The position numbers and the translations under genes were made by a program. From UBA1227 sp964539045 (GTDB lineage: Bacteria > Bacillota > Clostridia > Oscillospirales > Acutalibacteraceae), in assembly GCA_964539045.1 (NCBI GenBank), contig CAZIHW010000051.1:1-6848 (forward strand): 6,848 nt of DNA. The letters run 5' to 3'. The notes under the pieces were generated by a model. The model was not told the origin of the DNA, searched no databases, and worked only from the letters and a program-made list of their open reading frames with translations. Below, one piece after another: positions 6,377 through 6,848 of this stretch (its first letter is position 1; every line of letters begins with the position of its first letter).

Positions 6377-6848
6377 ATATCTCTCAAGTGCATCCTGCCA
6401 CGGCGGGAGCAGTCCGAACCCGGCCTCTTCAAGCGAACGTTTTGAGAGCCTTGAATTTTTAGGCCTTTTGGCTTTTGAATTATACATCTCTGTAGTAACA
6501 GGATTTATCTTAAGACTCTTTCCTGAAAGTCTTACAATCTCCTTGGCAAATTCGTAAAAGCTTACAAAGCCTTCATTGGTGGCGTGGTAAACTCCGAATT
6601 TATCTGATACAACCATATCACAAAGCAACGGAGCCAAATCCTTTGTATAAGTCGGAGAACCTATCTGGTCATTGACTACATTTATCTCGTCCTTCATATC
6701 TGCAAGCTTAAGTATAGTCTTTACAAAGTTATTGCCGTTTTTTCCGAACAGCCACGAAACTCTGACTATATAGTACTTTGAGCAAAAAGAACGAACCGCT
6801 TCTTCCCCGGCGAGTTTTGACAAACCATATTCGTTTATTGAGCCTTTT
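6356..6848 (-). CDS. rfbD: dTDP-4-dehydrorhamnose reductase, C-terminal part (5' end beyond window)
   Basis: RfbD/RmlD carries out the last step of dTDP-L-rhamnose synthesis, NAD(P)H reduction of dTDP-4-dehydro-L-rhamnose, in the cytosol. The frame is open to the right edge, giving 163 visible residues; the family is usually near 280-300, so the N-terminal Rossmann part is missing from view. The visible part starts KGSINEYGLSKLAGEEAV, which holds the short-chain dehydrogenase catalytic pair YxxxK (visible residues 7 and 11). It continues with VSWLFGKNGNNFVKTILKLA, the highly typical VNDQIGSPTYTKDLA, GVYHATNEG and SFYEFAKEIV, and the RP and W-xx-AL-xx-YL ending (PPWQDALERYL). The last codons coincide with a decayed copy of the 20-bp repeat that follows. 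Other rml genes would be expected upstream, outside the window. The product supplies rhamnose for surface polysaccharide, in keeping with the PBP next door. Confidence 0.95.
   Translation of the reverse strand, partial: KGSINEYGLSKLAGEEAVRSFCSKYYIVRVSWLFGKNGNNFVKTILKLADMKDEINVVNDQIGSPTYTKDLAPLLCDMVVSDKFGVYHATNEGFVSFYEFAKEIVRLSGKSLKINPVTTEMYNSKAKRPKNSRLSKRSLEEAGFGLLPPWQDALERYLRDLQS

Noticed and set aside
6229..6432. 67-aa minus-strand open frame spanning the rfbD-PBP gap
   Set aside because: It overlaps both real genes in other frames and crosses the repeat and hairpin; no motif and no independent ribosome binding site.

Overview
The window looks like chromosomal DNA of a low-to-middle GC Firmicute, most likely an anaerobic Clostridia-type organism. 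This rests on the protein types (a cysteine-rich class B PBP, a clostridial-style AlaRS with a Cys cluster near residues 166-193, a 113-residue CxxC Hint protein), the strong AGGAG-type ribosome binding sites and the AT-rich gaps. I cannot name the genus. All five supported genes lie on the minus strand, so transcription runs from high to low coordinates. No plus-strand gene is credible.

In transcription order: the C-terminal part of a dTDP-4-dehydrorhamnose reductase (rfbD/rmlD; N-terminus beyond the right edge); a 20-bp tandem repeat array; a perfect 16-bp hairpin; a class B penicillin-binding protein (532 aa); a consensus sigma-A-type promoter overlapping the PBP stop; alanyl-tRNA synthetase (alaS, 877 aa, complete); a gap with two copies of a 13-bp repeat; a histidine-triad protein (hinT-like, 113 aa); a 14-bp tandem repeat; a second hairpin with a U-tract; and the N-terminal 482 residues of the DNA-uptake channel ComEC (C-terminus beyond the left edge).

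Functionally this is a mixed housekeeping neighbourhood. rfbD (rhamnose precursor for surface polysaccharide) and the PBP (peptidoglycan cross-linking) both serve the envelope. alaS and the HIT protein form a translation/nucleotide pair, since Hint enzymes can cleave aminoacyl-adenylates. comEC belongs to DNA uptake. The gene content itself is ordinary.

The most unusual signal is between genes. Both the PBP gene and comEC start directly behind a terminator-like hairpin whose 3' arm contains the likely ribosome binding site. Each hairpin could therefore end the upstream transcript and also mask the start of the next gene in read-through RNA. A second recurring oddity is a short degenerate tandem or direct repeat at or just after three of the stop codons (rfbD, alaS, hinT). 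The PBP also has KTA where the family normally has KTG. I see no CRISPR array, transposon, tRNA, rRNA or recognisable riboswitch.
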